64,000 nt of DNA. Origin: Fibrobacter succinogenes (GTDB taxonomy: Bacteria; Fibrobacterota; Fibrobacteria; Fibrobacterales; Fibrobacteraceae). The stretch lies in contig CADBHQ010000023.1 in assembly GCA_902794535.1 (NCBI GenBank), positions 22,764-86,763 on the forward strand, written 5' to 3'. The position numbers and the translations under genes are program-made. The notes beneath the pieces are model-generated. The model made no database searches, was not told where the DNA came from, and saw only the letters and a program-made list of their open reading frames with translations. Shown one piece after another: positions 44,649 through 53,211 of this stretch; the first letter of the stretch is position 1, and each line of letters opens with the position of its first letter.

Positions 44649-45497
44649 ATGTTCGCAAGAAACAAAATCAACATATACGATTACACCGACTACCGTAAAT
44701 TCCTGCAGGACTTTTACGAACTCGAAAAGTCGCTCGATCCGACCTTCAGCTATCGGGTTTTTGCGTCTGCTGTGGACATGGACGCAAGTCTCTTGGTGAA
44801 AATCTTGCAGGGTAAGCGTCATGTGTCTTCGAAAGGTGTTGAACCATTCGTTGAATTGTTCCGTTTCAAAGAGGCGAAGGCTGAATATTTCCGCGAAATG
44901 GTCGCTTACGGCAAGGCAAAGACCGACGAAGAGGTATGCAAACATTTCGAAATACTCCAGAAAATGCGCCCCGCTGCTTGCCGCGAACTTGATGAGGCTC
45001 GCTACCGTTATTTTCAACAGTGGTACTATCCGATGATTCGCTCGGCGCTCGATGTATTTGATTATCGGGGCCCGCAAAATGCCGCCGCACTCGCCGAGAC
45101 ATGCATTCCGAAACTCACCGCCTCTCAGGTCGAGAAAGCCGTTGAGGCGCTGTTGCAGTTGGGGCTTGCTCGCCAACGCAAGGATGGCCGCGTGGAACCC
45201 ACCGAGGCGCATCTCCGCACGCAGGAACACTGGCTGAGTGCCACCATTAGCGACTACCAGGGACGTATTGCGGAACTGGCGCGCGACTCGATAGCCAACA
45301 CGCCGAAGGAAAAGCGCGATATCAGCACGCTTACCATGGCGCTTGACTCAAAGCAGATCCAAAAAATCCGCGATATCCTCGCCGAAACGCGAAAATCCAT
45401 CGTAAATGTGGTTAATGCGATGCCGTCGCAAATTTGCGACAGCGTTTATCAATTAAATTTCCAGCTATTCCCGATGATGAAAAAGGAAGAACGGTAA
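44649..45497 (+). CDS. TIGR02147/DUF4423 family putative transcriptional regulator
   Basis: 282 residues, cytoplasmic. The family N-terminus is NKINIYDYTDYRKFLQDFYE, followed by a helix-turn-helix-like segment (FSYRVFASAVDMDASLLVKI, LQGKRHVSSKGVEPF). The body includes LDEARYRYFQQWYYPMIRSA, ALLQLGLARQRKDGRVEPTE and DISTLTMALDSKQIQKIRDI. It ends VYQLNFQLFPMMKKEER. It is divergent from the GH26 mannanase gene; the lipoprotein gene follows two bases after its stop. Regulation of either neighbour is inferred from position only. Confidence 0.8.
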   Translation: MFARNKINIYDYTDYRKFLQDFYELEKSLDPTFSYRVFASAVDMDASLLVKILQGKRHVSSKGVEPFVELFRFKEAKAEYFREMVAYGKAKTDEEVCKHFEILQKMRPAACRELDEARYRYFQQWYYPMIRSALDVFDYRGPQNAAALAETCIPKLTASQVEKAVEALLQLGLARQRKDGRVEPTEAHLRTQEHWLSATISDYQGRIAELARDSIANTPKEKRDISTLTMALDSKQIQKIRDILAETRKSIVNVVNAMPSQICDSVYQLNFQLFPMMKKEER

Positions 45498-45499
45498 AA

Positions 45500-46735
45500 A
45501 TGTTCCAGGTGTTTAGGATTCATAAATTGTTTTATTTTGCGCTCGGCCTGATTCTGGCGGCGTTTTCGGGCTGTTCCGACAGCGGCCCTGAAACTGCCGG
45601 AGCCACGAGCGAAACGACGAACGGGATTGCGGTCGTTGCGCTTGATGGAGTTCACAAGCCGATTCCGCAGGCGCGTGTTACCTTGTACCAGCGTCCTAGA
45701 GCCGCTTCTGCGGAAAGCCCGTCCGAAGTCCAGGATGTGACGCAGTTCCTCCCGTCCTATGTTTCTGCGTTGGAAACCGCTACTGCGAATGATTCCGGAA
45801 AGGTTCAGTTTGAAACTCTGCCGGATCAGTGCCAGGATGCAAGGTGCTATGTCGAGGGAATTGCCGGCGAGGATTCCTCGCTCATGGTGTGGACAAAAAT
45901 CAATGCGGCAGATTCCTTGGCAGATGAAATCGAGCTCTTGCCGTCTGTATCGCTTACGGTGCGTACCGGGGCGGCCGCTTCCGATTCTGCTGTCTTGGGC
46001 AGTTCCGTGATGCTTGATGCGACTCCCTATTGCGCCAAAAATAATGGAAACGATTTCGTATTCTCGCATGTTCCGGCGGGTCTATATACCATTGTCGCGA
46101 ATAGTCAGCCCGTTGGCGATATTTCGCTTGACGCGGGCACTTCTGTTGACACGCTCCTGTGGTTCCAGGATTTGTCTCACGAATTCGTCTTCGAGGATTT
46201 TGACGACGGCGACAACCTGAACAATTTGGCGAAATCATACCCGAATTACGGTTGGTACTACCTACCGCACAAGGGAGCGTCCTTTGAAAGCCCCGACAGC
46301 GTGGGTGGTTTTGCTGGGGCGCTCGTAGATGACGGAGCCCGTGGCAAATATCTCTCGTTAAAGTTTACCATCCAGGATACGGGCTATGTCATGCTCGGAA
46401 CGCGTCTTGGCCTCGATACGGGTTATTACGACCTGAGTGCGCTCACAGCCGTCCGGCTGAAAGTTCGCGGTGACTGCATGTTCGCCGTTGCGCTTGAACA
46501 TTACCGCCAAATCGAGAATAACAACTATAACAAGGCGCTGTGGTTTACGAAGGCGAGCGATGAATGGACCGAACTGGTCTTACACCCAGGCGAAGAAATA
46601 GTGGACAGTAAGAATTACCAAGTCTCTTGGGACGAAATCTCAAGCGAAATTGGCATATTCAGCATCTTTATCTATAACGGATCTTTCCTGGAAATAGATG
46701 AAATTGTATTCGAAGGGGTTGGCTCGATTGAATAA
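45500..46735 (+). CDS. Surface lipoprotein with CBM11-like C-terminal domain, paired with TIGR02147 regulator
   Basis: The signal is MFQVFRIHKLFYFALGLILAAFSGC. A SETTNGIAVVALDG segment follows, like the other two regulator-paired lipoproteins. A regulatory-like beta domain (KPIPQARVTLYQRP, GKVQFETLPDQCQ) and an Ig-like part lead to a CBM11/CIA30-like C-terminal domain from about 235: FVFEDFDDGDNLNNLAKSYP, TAVRLKVRGDCMFAVALEHY, SFLEIDEIVFEG. Such domains bind beta-glucans or related polymers. The ATG at 45500 lies two bases after the regulator stop (45497), with AAGGAAG upstream, so the pair is an operon. Confidence 0.8.
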   Translation: MFQVFRIHKLFYFALGLILAAFSGCSDSGPETAGATSETTNGIAVVALDGVHKPIPQARVTLYQRPRAASAESPSEVQDVTQFLPSYVSALETATANDSGKVQFETLPDQCQDARCYVEGIAGEDSSLMVWTKINAADSLADEIELLPSVSLTVRTGAAASDSAVLGSSVMLDATPYCAKNNGNDFVFSHVPAGLYTIVANSQPVGDISLDAGTSVDTLLWFQDLSHEFVFEDFDDGDNLNNLAKSYPNYGWYYLPHKGASFESPDSVGGFAGALVDDGARGKYLSLKFTIQDTGYVMLGTRLGLDTGYYDLSALTAVRLKVRGDCMFAVALEHYRQIENNNYNKALWFTKASDEWTELVLHPGEEIVDSKNYQVSWDEISSEIGIFSIFIYNGSFLEIDEIVFEGVGSIE

Positions 46736-46750
46736 TAGACGGTTTCGGCC

Positions 46751-46767
46751 GTAGTCCACGGACAACC
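46751..46767. promoter_or_regulatory. Motif GTAGTC-N3-GGACAACC, second copy
   Basis: GTAGTCCACGGACAACC, 14 of 17 identical to 28537-28553. It lies just after the lipoprotein gene stop, before its terminator. Confidence 0.3.
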
Positions 46768-46791
46768 CTAAATTTCGAAAACCCTACCCAG

Positions 46792-46818
46792 CACTCCGAT
46801 AGGAGTGTATTTTTTTTT
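46792..46818 (+). terminator. Terminator of regulator/lipoprotein operon
   Basis: CACTCC-GATA-GGAGTG followed by TATTTTTTTTT. Confidence 0.8.
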
Positions 46819-46841
46819 GCGTAAAACGGGTTTTTACAATC

Positions 46842-46853
46842 GTTGTCAACAAC
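46842..46853. promoter_or_regulatory. Operator-like GTTGT-CA-ACAAC upstream of PL1 gene
   Basis: It holds TGTCAACA (46844-46851), the half-site of the TGTGGACA-type operators, and is preceded by CAAT and C as in the CGTTGTC-type site at 36121. It lies about 100 bases upstream of the PL1-type gene. Confidence 0.4.
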
Positions 46854-46949
46854 CAAACACATATTAATGGGCTTGGAAGATAATGTTTTGAAAATAAAGG
46901 TGCCGAAATTAGATTATAAATGGTGAAATAGCTCAAAAAAGAGGAAAAA

Positions 46950-49283
46950 ATGGGTGTAAAAAAGGATGTTGGGTTGGCTTTGGCGGGCGTTGTCTCGCTT
47001 TTTGGAATTTCTGCGGTGCATGCCGCTGTCCCTGCGACAGAAGTGGTTCAACTCCCTTCTGAAGCGGCTTATGGTGGCGGCGACAAGGTGGGCTCGCAGC
47101 TGGTTGCCGCGACATACAATGCGGGCGAGGGTCCGGGTATTTGGATTGTGGCTGATGGCGGTTACAGGCTTTATCATAATGGGGCCTTGCTTGCCGAAGA
47201 TAATCAGGCGGGCCGCGTACGCTTTGTTCCGATGACGTTCCTCCCTGGCGAAAATGCAATTTCGGTCGTGGGCGTGAACGGCAAGGGTGCCCCGGGCGTC
47301 ATGGTGCAGATTGACGACCTGGACAAGTCTTACTATTCCGGCAGTGGTTGGAAATCAAAGCCTGCAGTGAGCAACAACTCGTGGAAAAACAAGGGCCGCG
47401 ACCTTTCGCAGTGGGGTGGCGCTACTGCCCTCAGCTATTCTAGCGACAAGCTCCCGAGCGGCGGCTCGCTTTCTGGCTTTGCCGCAAATACGCAGGCAAA
47501 ATGGATTTGGACCTCTGCCGAAACGGATCCGACAGCGGTTTTGTTGTTCACATTCAATGTGAAGGCCGAAGGCTTTGGTGCTTCTACAACAGGTGGCGCT
47601 GCCGGCAATATCGTTTTCGCAAGCGATTCCGCAAGCATCCGCAAATACTTGCAGAGTAACGATGCTGTGACGATTCTGGTGCCCGAAGGCACTTACGACT
47701 TTAGACAGTTCAGGAATGCCGTTACCGAAGCCAAGAGCAAGAGCCGCACTTGGTGTAAAAAGACTTGTGACGAAAAGAACGCTGTCACGGGCAAGACCAA
47801 TACGTTCTACCGCATTACTTTTAAGGCAAATAGCTGCGCCGACTTGAACGAAAGCGGCGTGCAGATCGTGCAAGAAAGCGAAAACTTGAAACAGTGGGAC
47901 AACTGGATTACTACCAAGGCGAATAAGACTTTGGTGGGCATGGGCCGCGGCGCGAACCTGCGTGGGGCCGCTATTGCCATTCGCAGCAATGAAGGCTCGT
48001 ACAACCACATTTACCGCAACCTCGCCATTTACGATGTGAACCCGCACTTGATCGAAGGCGGCGACGGCCTTGAAACGGTGGGAACCGCCTCGAAGCATGT
48101 GAAGGGCTTTTGGGCAGACCACATTAGCTACAAGTGGATTAGCGATGGCATGGACATGGAATTCTTGGATGATGCCACCATCAGCTATCTGGATTTTGAC
48201 GGCGCGAATGAATACAATTGCTGGGGAACCGACCCTTACATGGCGCTTGTGGAAGATGCGCACCTGACTTACGCGAACAACTACTGGCACAATACCTATG
48301 GCCGCGTGCCGAAGGTCACCGGCGAAAACAACGGTTCGCAGGTGCATTTGTACAACCAGTATGTGGATTATAACCGATTCTTTGTGGCAGGTGCTAACGG
48401 CCATAGCGCAAGCGCCAAGGCTTACGTGCGCTACGAAAACAGCTACATCGATAACGGCAACGGCTACCTCGCCGAATGGGGCGACTACGGCTACGTGTAT
48501 TTTAGCGGAGTCACGCTGGGTAGCAAGACCAAGCAACAACACCGCTATAATGGTACGGTAACGCAGGGTATTCCGCAGGCAGAAACATTCAATCCGAGCT
48601 ACAGCTTTGAAAAGCGCACTGTCGCAAACCTCCCGAAAGAAATTCCGAATCTTTCGGGCGTGGGTGGCCGCTACGGCAAAATGCCCGAATACAATCAAGG
48701 TTTTGGTCAGAGCAACAAGGCTGCAAGCGTTTCTATGACAGCGCCTTCTGCCGGTGCCAAGTTCGATGCCGGCAAGGCTGTCACCTTGAAGGCTGATGCG
48801 AAGGACAACGACGGTTCTGTCAAGAAGGTTGATTTTTATGTCGGAACGACTTTAGTCGGCTCTGCGACTGCATCGCCTTACCAGGTGAATGCCGAAGGCC
48901 TTGCTCCGGGTATGCATTCCGCCGTCGCCGTCGTTACGGATAACTCCGGGCTCACTTGGATGTCGGAATACGTGACGTTTACGGTCGAGGGAACGCTTGA
49001 ACCTGAATCGTCTTCGTCTGAAGTCGCGGAATCGTCGTCGAGCGCAGAACCTAAATCCAGTTCGTCCGAAGTCGTAGAATCCAGCAGCGCAACGACCGCG
49101 ATTGCCCAACGCGTGAATCTCGGCACTGAAGCAGAAACAGCCTACTACCGCATATTTGACCTGCAAGGCCGCCCGTTGTTTACGGGTATGCAAATGCCGG
49201 CCAAAATGCCGGCAGCCCACGTGATGGTGGTGGAATATTCGAAAAACGGTAGCGTTAATCGCCGTTATTTGAAGAATCGGTAA
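46950..49283 (+). CDS. Secreted PL1-type pectate/pectin lyase with Ig-like domain
   Basis: 777 residues; signal peptide MGVKKDVGLALAGVVSLFGISAVHA. An N-terminal beta domain of about 170 residues (GIWIVADGGYRLYHNGALLA) may bind carbohydrate. PL1 features follow: LVGMGRGANLRGAAIAIRSN, HLIEGGDGLETVGTASKHVK, WADHISYKWISDGMDMEFLD and NYWHNTYGRVPKV. Residues about 590-680 are a bacterial Ig-like domain (VSMTAPSAGAKFDAGKAVTL, GSVKKVDFYVGTTLVGSATA). A Ser-rich linker and a sorting-like end follow (AYYRIFDLQGRPLFTGMQMP). GAGG lies just before the ATG. The 3' end overlaps the converging membrane protein gene by 29 bases. Confidence 0.85.
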   Translation: MGVKKDVGLALAGVVSLFGISAVHAAVPATEVVQLPSEAAYGGGDKVGSQLVAATYNAGEGPGIWIVADGGYRLYHNGALLAEDNQAGRVRFVPMTFLPGENAISVVGVNGKGAPGVMVQIDDLDKSYYSGSGWKSKPAVSNNSWKNKGRDLSQWGGATALSYSSDKLPSGGSLSGFAANTQAKWIWTSAETDPTAVLLFTFNVKAEGFGASTTGGAAGNIVFASDSASIRKYLQSNDAVTILVPEGTYDFRQFRNAVTEAKSKSRTWCKKTCDEKNAVTGKTNTFYRITFKANSCADLNESGVQIVQESENLKQWDNWITTKANKTLVGMGRGANLRGAAIAIRSNEGSYNHIYRNLAIYDVNPHLIEGGDGLETVGTASKHVKGFWADHISYKWISDGMDMEFLDDATISYLDFDGANEYNCWGTDPYMALVEDAHLTYANNYWHNTYGRVPKVTGENNGSQVHLYNQYVDYNRFFVAGANGHSASAKAYVRYENSYIDNGNGYLAEWGDYGYVYFSGVTLGSKTKQQHRYNGTVTQGIPQAETFNPSYSFEKRTVANLPKEIPNLSGVGGRYGKMPEYNQGFGQSNKAASVSMTAPSAGAKFDAGKAVTLKADAKDNDGSVKKVDFYVGTTLVGSATASPYQVNAEGLAPGMHSAVAVVTDNSGLTWMSEYVTFTVEGTLEPESSSSEVAESSSSAEPKSSSSEVVESSSATTAIAQRVNLGTEAETAYYRIFDLQGRPLFTGMQMPAKMPAAHVMVVEYSKNGSVNRRYLKNR

Positions 49284-50742
49284 GCGCCTTGTAGGAATCC
49301 AAGATCTTTTGCGCTTGCTTAGCCAAGATGTCAGTTTTGTTCATCTCGATGACTTTTCGCAAGTGCTTAAGACCGTCTTCAATGTCAATTTCTCGAATGA
49401 CGCAGGTTTCGCCCAAGGTATAGAGGGCGCGCCTTGCAAAGTTCCTGTCTTTTTCAAGCGAAAGGCCTTTCTTTAAGAGCATGATTGCCGCTTCGGGGGC
49501 GTTTTTCGTTTTCGCAATTTCGCCCCATTCAAGCCACTGGTTGCTTGAAACTTCGATGTAGAGCTTGTTCATGCTGTCTGCCAGCGAAAGCACTGCAGCC
49601 TTGTCAATCGGGTGTTCTTGCAAGAGCTGAACCATCGACTGCGTCAGCAAGCTCAGAGCCTGCTCGGGGCGACCGCCCTTGGCGTTTTCGATACCCGCTT
49701 GAATCATGGCGCGAGTTTTAGATTTCATTTCGGCCATCGGGTTGCGCTTTTCAATGCGGCGGGCGCGTTCCTGCAAGGCTTCTTGCTTGAGTTCAAAACG
49801 AGTCTTGCGACGGGTCTCGATTTTCAGACCGGCAAATGCGCCAGCTCCAAAGGCAACGGGCGAAAGCACGGTGACGGCGCCGAAAATATTCGGATTGATA
49901 AACCAGTTGACCGCCATGTCGAGCACGAGTCCGGTAAAGCAAATTGCCGAAAGAATCTGTGATGTCAGTTCCTTGCGCGGGGCGAATGCGGTTGCGCCAA
50001 GCAAGAATGCAATAGTCAGGCTCATGCCCATGTAGCGTTCACCGCTGTAATGGTCAAAGAAACTCGTGCCGGTCATGATGTTCACAAAAATACCGCCAGC
50101 GAGTGCCCAGCCTACAATGCAACCCCACAGAATAAACCATTGCCAGCGCTTTTCCAAGTGCACTAACGCAAATACAAAAAGTCCGGCGAACAGAATGTAA
50201 CTCCACACGCTCGGGAACAGAATCCAGCTTGTGAGCAGGCGGTCGTACTGTTCTTTCTTGGGCACAAATGCCATATTGTAGCGTGCGAATTTGTCGGTGT
50301 AGCTATCAATCCATTTTGCAAGTTCTTGCCTAAAGTCAGATTCGCTCGGGTAGCGGTTATTCTTTGATATAAATTCTTCTTTGCCGCCTTTGATTTCCCA
50401 CCATTCTCGGAAATCTTTTCTCATGACTTCTACGCGGTCTTCGATAATGTACGAAGGCTTGATAGAAAGAGCCCTGTTGCGGAACTGCTCAAATTCTTCT
50501 TGTCTGACTTTTTCGGTCGGTTCGACTCCGACGACCTTGAACTGGTTTGCGCCTTCTTCTTCCCACCACTTGTTGAAAGATTTTTCGATTCCCCTTTCGT
50601 AGCGGCCTTGCTTGATTTGCGGCATGACTCCGGTGACGGCGTTAAAAATGCCGATGCCAATAATTGCCAAAACGACCAAGTAATGAATTGGCTTAACTTT
50701 TTTCAAAAGAGCGATAATATTCGAGATAGAGGGCTTTTTCAT
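49255..50742 (-). CDS. Membrane protein with rhomboid-like core and C-terminal TPR-like repeats
   Basis: One helix near the N-terminus (IHYLVVLAIIGIGIFNAVTG), a soluble acidic-basic segment of about 140 residues, then five or six helices from about 165 to 310 (SVWSYILFAGLFVFALVHLE, YMGMSLTIAFLLGATAFAP). The order resembles rhomboid proteases, with a GMS where active members have GxS, but the catalytic His is not visible. It may be a pseudo-rhomboid. The C-terminal about 150 residues have helical repeats (PEQALSLLTQSMVQLLQEHP, PEAAIMLLKKGLSLEKDRNF, EDGLKHLRKVIEMN) of the TPR kind, used for protein contacts. Function unknown. Confidence 0.65.
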   Translation of the reverse strand: MKKPSISNIIALLKKVKPIHYLVVLAIIGIGIFNAVTGVMPQIKQGRYERGIEKSFNKWWEEEGANQFKVVGVEPTEKVRQEEFEQFRNRALSIKPSYIIEDRVEVMRKDFREWWEIKGGKEEFISKNNRYPSESDFRQELAKWIDSYTDKFARYNMAFVPKKEQYDRLLTSWILFPSVWSYILFAGLFVFALVHLEKRWQWFILWGCIVGWALAGGIFVNIMTGTSFFDHYSGERYMGMSLTIAFLLGATAFAPRKELTSQILSAICFTGLVLDMAVNWFINPNIFGAVTVLSPVAFGAGAFAGLKIETRRKTRFELKQEALQERARRIEKRNPMAEMKSKTRAMIQAGIENAKGGRPEQALSLLTQSMVQLLQEHPIDKAAVLSLADSMNKLYIEVSSNQWLEWGEIAKTKNAPEAAIMLLKKGLSLEKDRNFARRALYTLGETCVIREIDIEDGLKHLRKVIEMNKTDILAKQAQKILDSYKALTDSSNNGD

Positions 50743-50788
50743 ACCCTGAATATAACTAATGAATTAGAAAGTGAAAATTTTATTTTTA

Positions 50789-51889
50789 TTAAAAACGATT
50801 GTATTCGCGCAGCTGATTCCACAAGAAGTCCGTGTTCACGTCGCGGTAGCCTTGGGCGTTTACGCGTTCGCGCAATTTGTGAGCGATATCAAACAAATTC
50901 GGACAACTTTGCATACGTTCAAAGCTGTCGAAAATGGTGAGGTTGTCAATCCACTGCGTGAGTTCCGGGAATCTCGGATCGTGGAAGCGGTTTTCGCGAC
51001 CGGTCTTCAGATATTCTAAGTATCGGTCGGTAATGCGATAGCCGTCTTCGATAAAGATGTCCATCGAATGCGGGAACAGCTTTTCACCGGTCAGGTATTC
51101 GTGCACGATAATGCCGAAGCTGAAGTAGTCCACCGAGGCCGACAGGTTTTCGCCCATGATAGCCTGTTCGGGAGCGCTGTAGCAAGGCGTCATCTGTCCA
51201 CCGTATTCGGTGATGGTGTCGCGCATTTTTGCCTGAGCGTAACCGAAGTCGCACACGAGAATCTTGTGGTTGTTCTTGTGTTGCGGATTTTGGCACAAGA
51301 GCAAGTTCTTGGGCTTTAAATCTTTGTGCACCACTTGGTAGTAATGCAACTGGCTAATCGTATTTGCCAGGTAGGCGAGTTGGGCGACTCGATGCAGGAT
51401 TTCGTCGTCACTTAGTTCTTTCTTGAATAACCTATCCAGAGAGCAACCCTTAATAAACTCCATCTTGAGGTAAGGGTGTCTGCCGGCAATGCCGCCGCCC
51501 ATGCTCTGCACCACGCCTTCGATATTGGTGGCGTGAATCAGGTTGTTAATGCGGATTTCGTCTTGGAAAGCGCTCAAGAGACTGTTCAGACGGTGAAGTC
51601 TGTTCTTGCCGGGGCTTGCCCAGAACTTGCAGATCTTGACGACGATTTCTTGCTCCACATAGCGGCTGGGGTCGTTCGGGTGTTCCAGCCAGTATTGGGC
51701 GCGGTAAAGGTTGTTGGTGCCTTCGAGTGTCAGGGGCTCGACGAGCTGAATGTGCTGCATGGCACCGTTGTGCATGTATTCTGGATTCTGGTCGAACCAC
51801 CGCTGGTATTCTTCCATGGTGTAGTTCGGGCGGAGAGCCAAATTTCTAGATACTCGATCTAATGTTTCTGCCAGAATGTTTCGAATCAT
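50789..51889 (-). CDS. Serine/threonine protein kinase (Hanks type)
   Basis: 366 residues without membrane segments. Kinase motifs: likely ATP-binding Lys in EQEIVVKICKFW (about 84), catalytic loop VVHKDLKPKNLLL (about 190), metal-binding DFGYAQ (about 215), activation segment PCYSAPEQAIMG and VDYFSFGIIVHEYLTGEKLFP. A classical Gly-rich loop is not obvious. No sensor domain is attached, so it is a cytosolic kinase. The upstream LOG-family gene is in the same direction with 75 bases between, perhaps separately expressed. Substrate unknown. Confidence 0.88.
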   Translation of the reverse strand: MIRNILAETLDRVSRNLALRPNYTMEEYQRWFDQNPEYMHNGAMQHIQLVEPLTLEGTNNLYRAQYWLEHPNDPSRYVEQEIVVKICKFWASPGKNRLHRLNSLLSAFQDEIRINNLIHATNIEGVVQSMGGGIAGRHPYLKMEFIKGCSLDRLFKKELSDDEILHRVAQLAYLANTISQLHYYQVVHKDLKPKNLLLCQNPQHKNNHKILVCDFGYAQAKMRDTITEYGGQMTPCYSAPEQAIMGENLSASVDYFSFGIIVHEYLTGEKLFPHSMDIFIEDGYRITDRYLEYLKTGRENRFHDPRFPELTQWIDNLTIFDSFERMQSCPNLFDIAHKLRERVNAQGYRDVNTDFLWNQLREYNRF

Positions 51890-51964
51890 GCCCCAAATTT
51901 AGCTAATCCCCAAAACAAAACAAGGTGCCGCAGAGCGACACCTTGCAATAAAAGTTATTTGAGA

Positions 51965-52762
51965 TTAATCCATAGTCTTTTCGAGAGCCGTTGTAATGAC
52001 ATTGTAAGCATCTTCTACGGTATCGCAGAAATGGAACAGCTTGAGGTCGTCCTTGTCGATCATGCCTGTTTCGGCGATGTAGTTCCAGTTGATGACCTTG
52101 TTCCAGTACTTGCTGCCGTAAATCACGACGGGCATCTTGTCGCCATATTTTTTTGTCTGGATCAGAGTCAAGATTTCGAACATTTCGTCGAGCGTGCCGA
52201 AACCGCCAGGGAATACCACAAGTGCTTTGGCCATTTTCATGAACCAGTACTTACGGATAAAGAAATAGCGGAACTGCAGGTTCAGATCGTCGTCGATGTA
52301 GGGGTTCGGGTGCTGTTCGAAGGGGAGCTTGATGTTCAGGCCAACCGAAGAGGTGCCCACATCGTTTGCGCCACGGTTACCCGCTTCCATAATGCCCGGA
52401 CCGCCACCGGTCATCACTGCAAAACCATGGTCGTGCTGCTTGTTTGCCCAGCGGCCAAGTTTCGCACCCAGTTCGCGCGCGGCGTCGTAGTATTCGGCGA
52501 CGGCTTCCAGTCGTTTGAGTCGCGCAAGTTCGGCCTTGTTCTTGCAGCTCTTTTGGCGTTTTTTGAGTTCGGCCATGGGGAGCGTGCGGGCAGAACCGAA
52601 GAACACGATGGTGTTCTTGATGCCTTCTTGTGCAAAAATCTGGTACGGACCCATGAATTCGGAAAGAATTCTGATCGGGCGCCCGACATCGCTATCGATA
52701 AATTCCAGATTATGGTAGATCATTTTGCCGGGGGTCAGTTTGATTGCCTTTTTCTTTGCCAT
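51965..52762 (-). CDS. LOG family protein (lysine decarboxylase-like Rossmann fold)
   Basis: Belongs to the LOG family, whose best-known members release cytokinin-like bases from nucleoside monophosphates or act as nucleotide phosphoribohydrolases. Key motifs: IVFFGSART at about 50, VMTGGGPGIMEAGNRGA at about 115 and FPGGFGTLDEMFEILTLIQ at about 180, the signature PGGxGTxxE. The chosen ATG at 52762 has AAGGAG seven bases upstream; a start at 52786 would add eight residues. It is longer than minimal LOG proteins, as in the long-form bacterial group. Confidence 0.87.
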   Translation of the reverse strand: MAKKKAIKLTPGKMIYHNLEFIDSDVGRPIRILSEFMGPYQIFAQEGIKNTIVFFGSARTLPMAELKKRQKSCKNKAELARLKRLEAVAEYYDAARELGAKLGRWANKQHDHGFAVMTGGGPGIMEAGNRGANDVGTSSVGLNIKLPFEQHPNPYIDDDLNLQFRYFFIRKYWFMKMAKALVVFPGGFGTLDEMFEILTLIQTKKYGDKMPVVIYGSKYWNKVINWNYIAETGMIDKDDLKLFHFCDTVEDAYNVITTALEKTMD

Positions 52763-52889
52763 GGTAAACTCCTTGGTTGGGAACACCCAACAGCTATATT
52801 ATATCCCTAAAATACACTCAAAAAGGCAAAAAGCAACAAAAAAACGCTTTTTTTCTACTTGCATCGTAAAAAAACTTTATATTTATAAC

Positions 52890-53102
52890 ATGCTAGTAAA
52901 AATTTGGACCGACAGCTTTATCATCACGGGCGAAATCGATACGCTCCGCGATGAACGTCTCACGGACTACATCCGCGAAAATAAGGACTTTATTGCCGTT
53001 ACGCAAGTGCGCGTGAGCGACAGAAGTGAAAAGGACCTGTTCCGTACGCACTTCCTAAACGTGAGTACGCGACATATCGAAATTATCTTACCTGCGGAAT
53101 AA
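52890..53102 (+). CDS. Small conserved protein (DUF6812-like)
   Basis: 70 residues from ATG 52890: MLVKIWTDSFIITGEIDTLR, RLTDYIRENKDFIAVTQVRV, ending FLNVSTRHIEIILPAE. The pattern of two beta strands, RLTDYI, FIAVTxVxV and a final strand with IEIILP resembles a family of small beta proteins (DUF6812 from memory). An AT-rich TTTATATTTATAA stretch lies right before the start, so the leader is very short. It is divergent from the LOG-family gene. Function unknown. Confidence 0.65.
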   Translation: MLVKIWTDSFIITGEIDTLRDERLTDYIRENKDFIAVTQVRVSDRSEKDLFRTHFLNVSTRHIEIILPAE

Positions 53103-53115
53103 TGCCAAGCGAAGT

Positions 53116-53136
53116 CAATAGGCTGATAGCCTATTG
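53116..53136. repeat. Perfect hairpin after small gene
   Basis: CAATAGGCT-GAT-AGCCTATTG, 9-bp perfect arms, 14 bases after the stop at 53102. It has no T tract on either strand, so it is not a standard terminator; perhaps an mRNA 3' stabilising hairpin. Confidence 0.5.
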
Positions 53137-53160
53137 TTGAAGTGCCGGAAGAACATAAAA

Positions 53161-53191
53161 AGACCGCCCTAGTGGACGGTCTAAATTTTTT
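53161..53191. terminator. Terminator between converging genes
   Basis: AGACCGCCC-TAGT-GGACGGTCT (one mismatch) with AAAA before and AAATTTTTTT after. It can serve the small gene and, on the other strand, the outer membrane protein gene. Confidence 0.75.
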
Positions 53192-53211
53192 TGCCTTAAA
53201 AGGTCTCTTGA

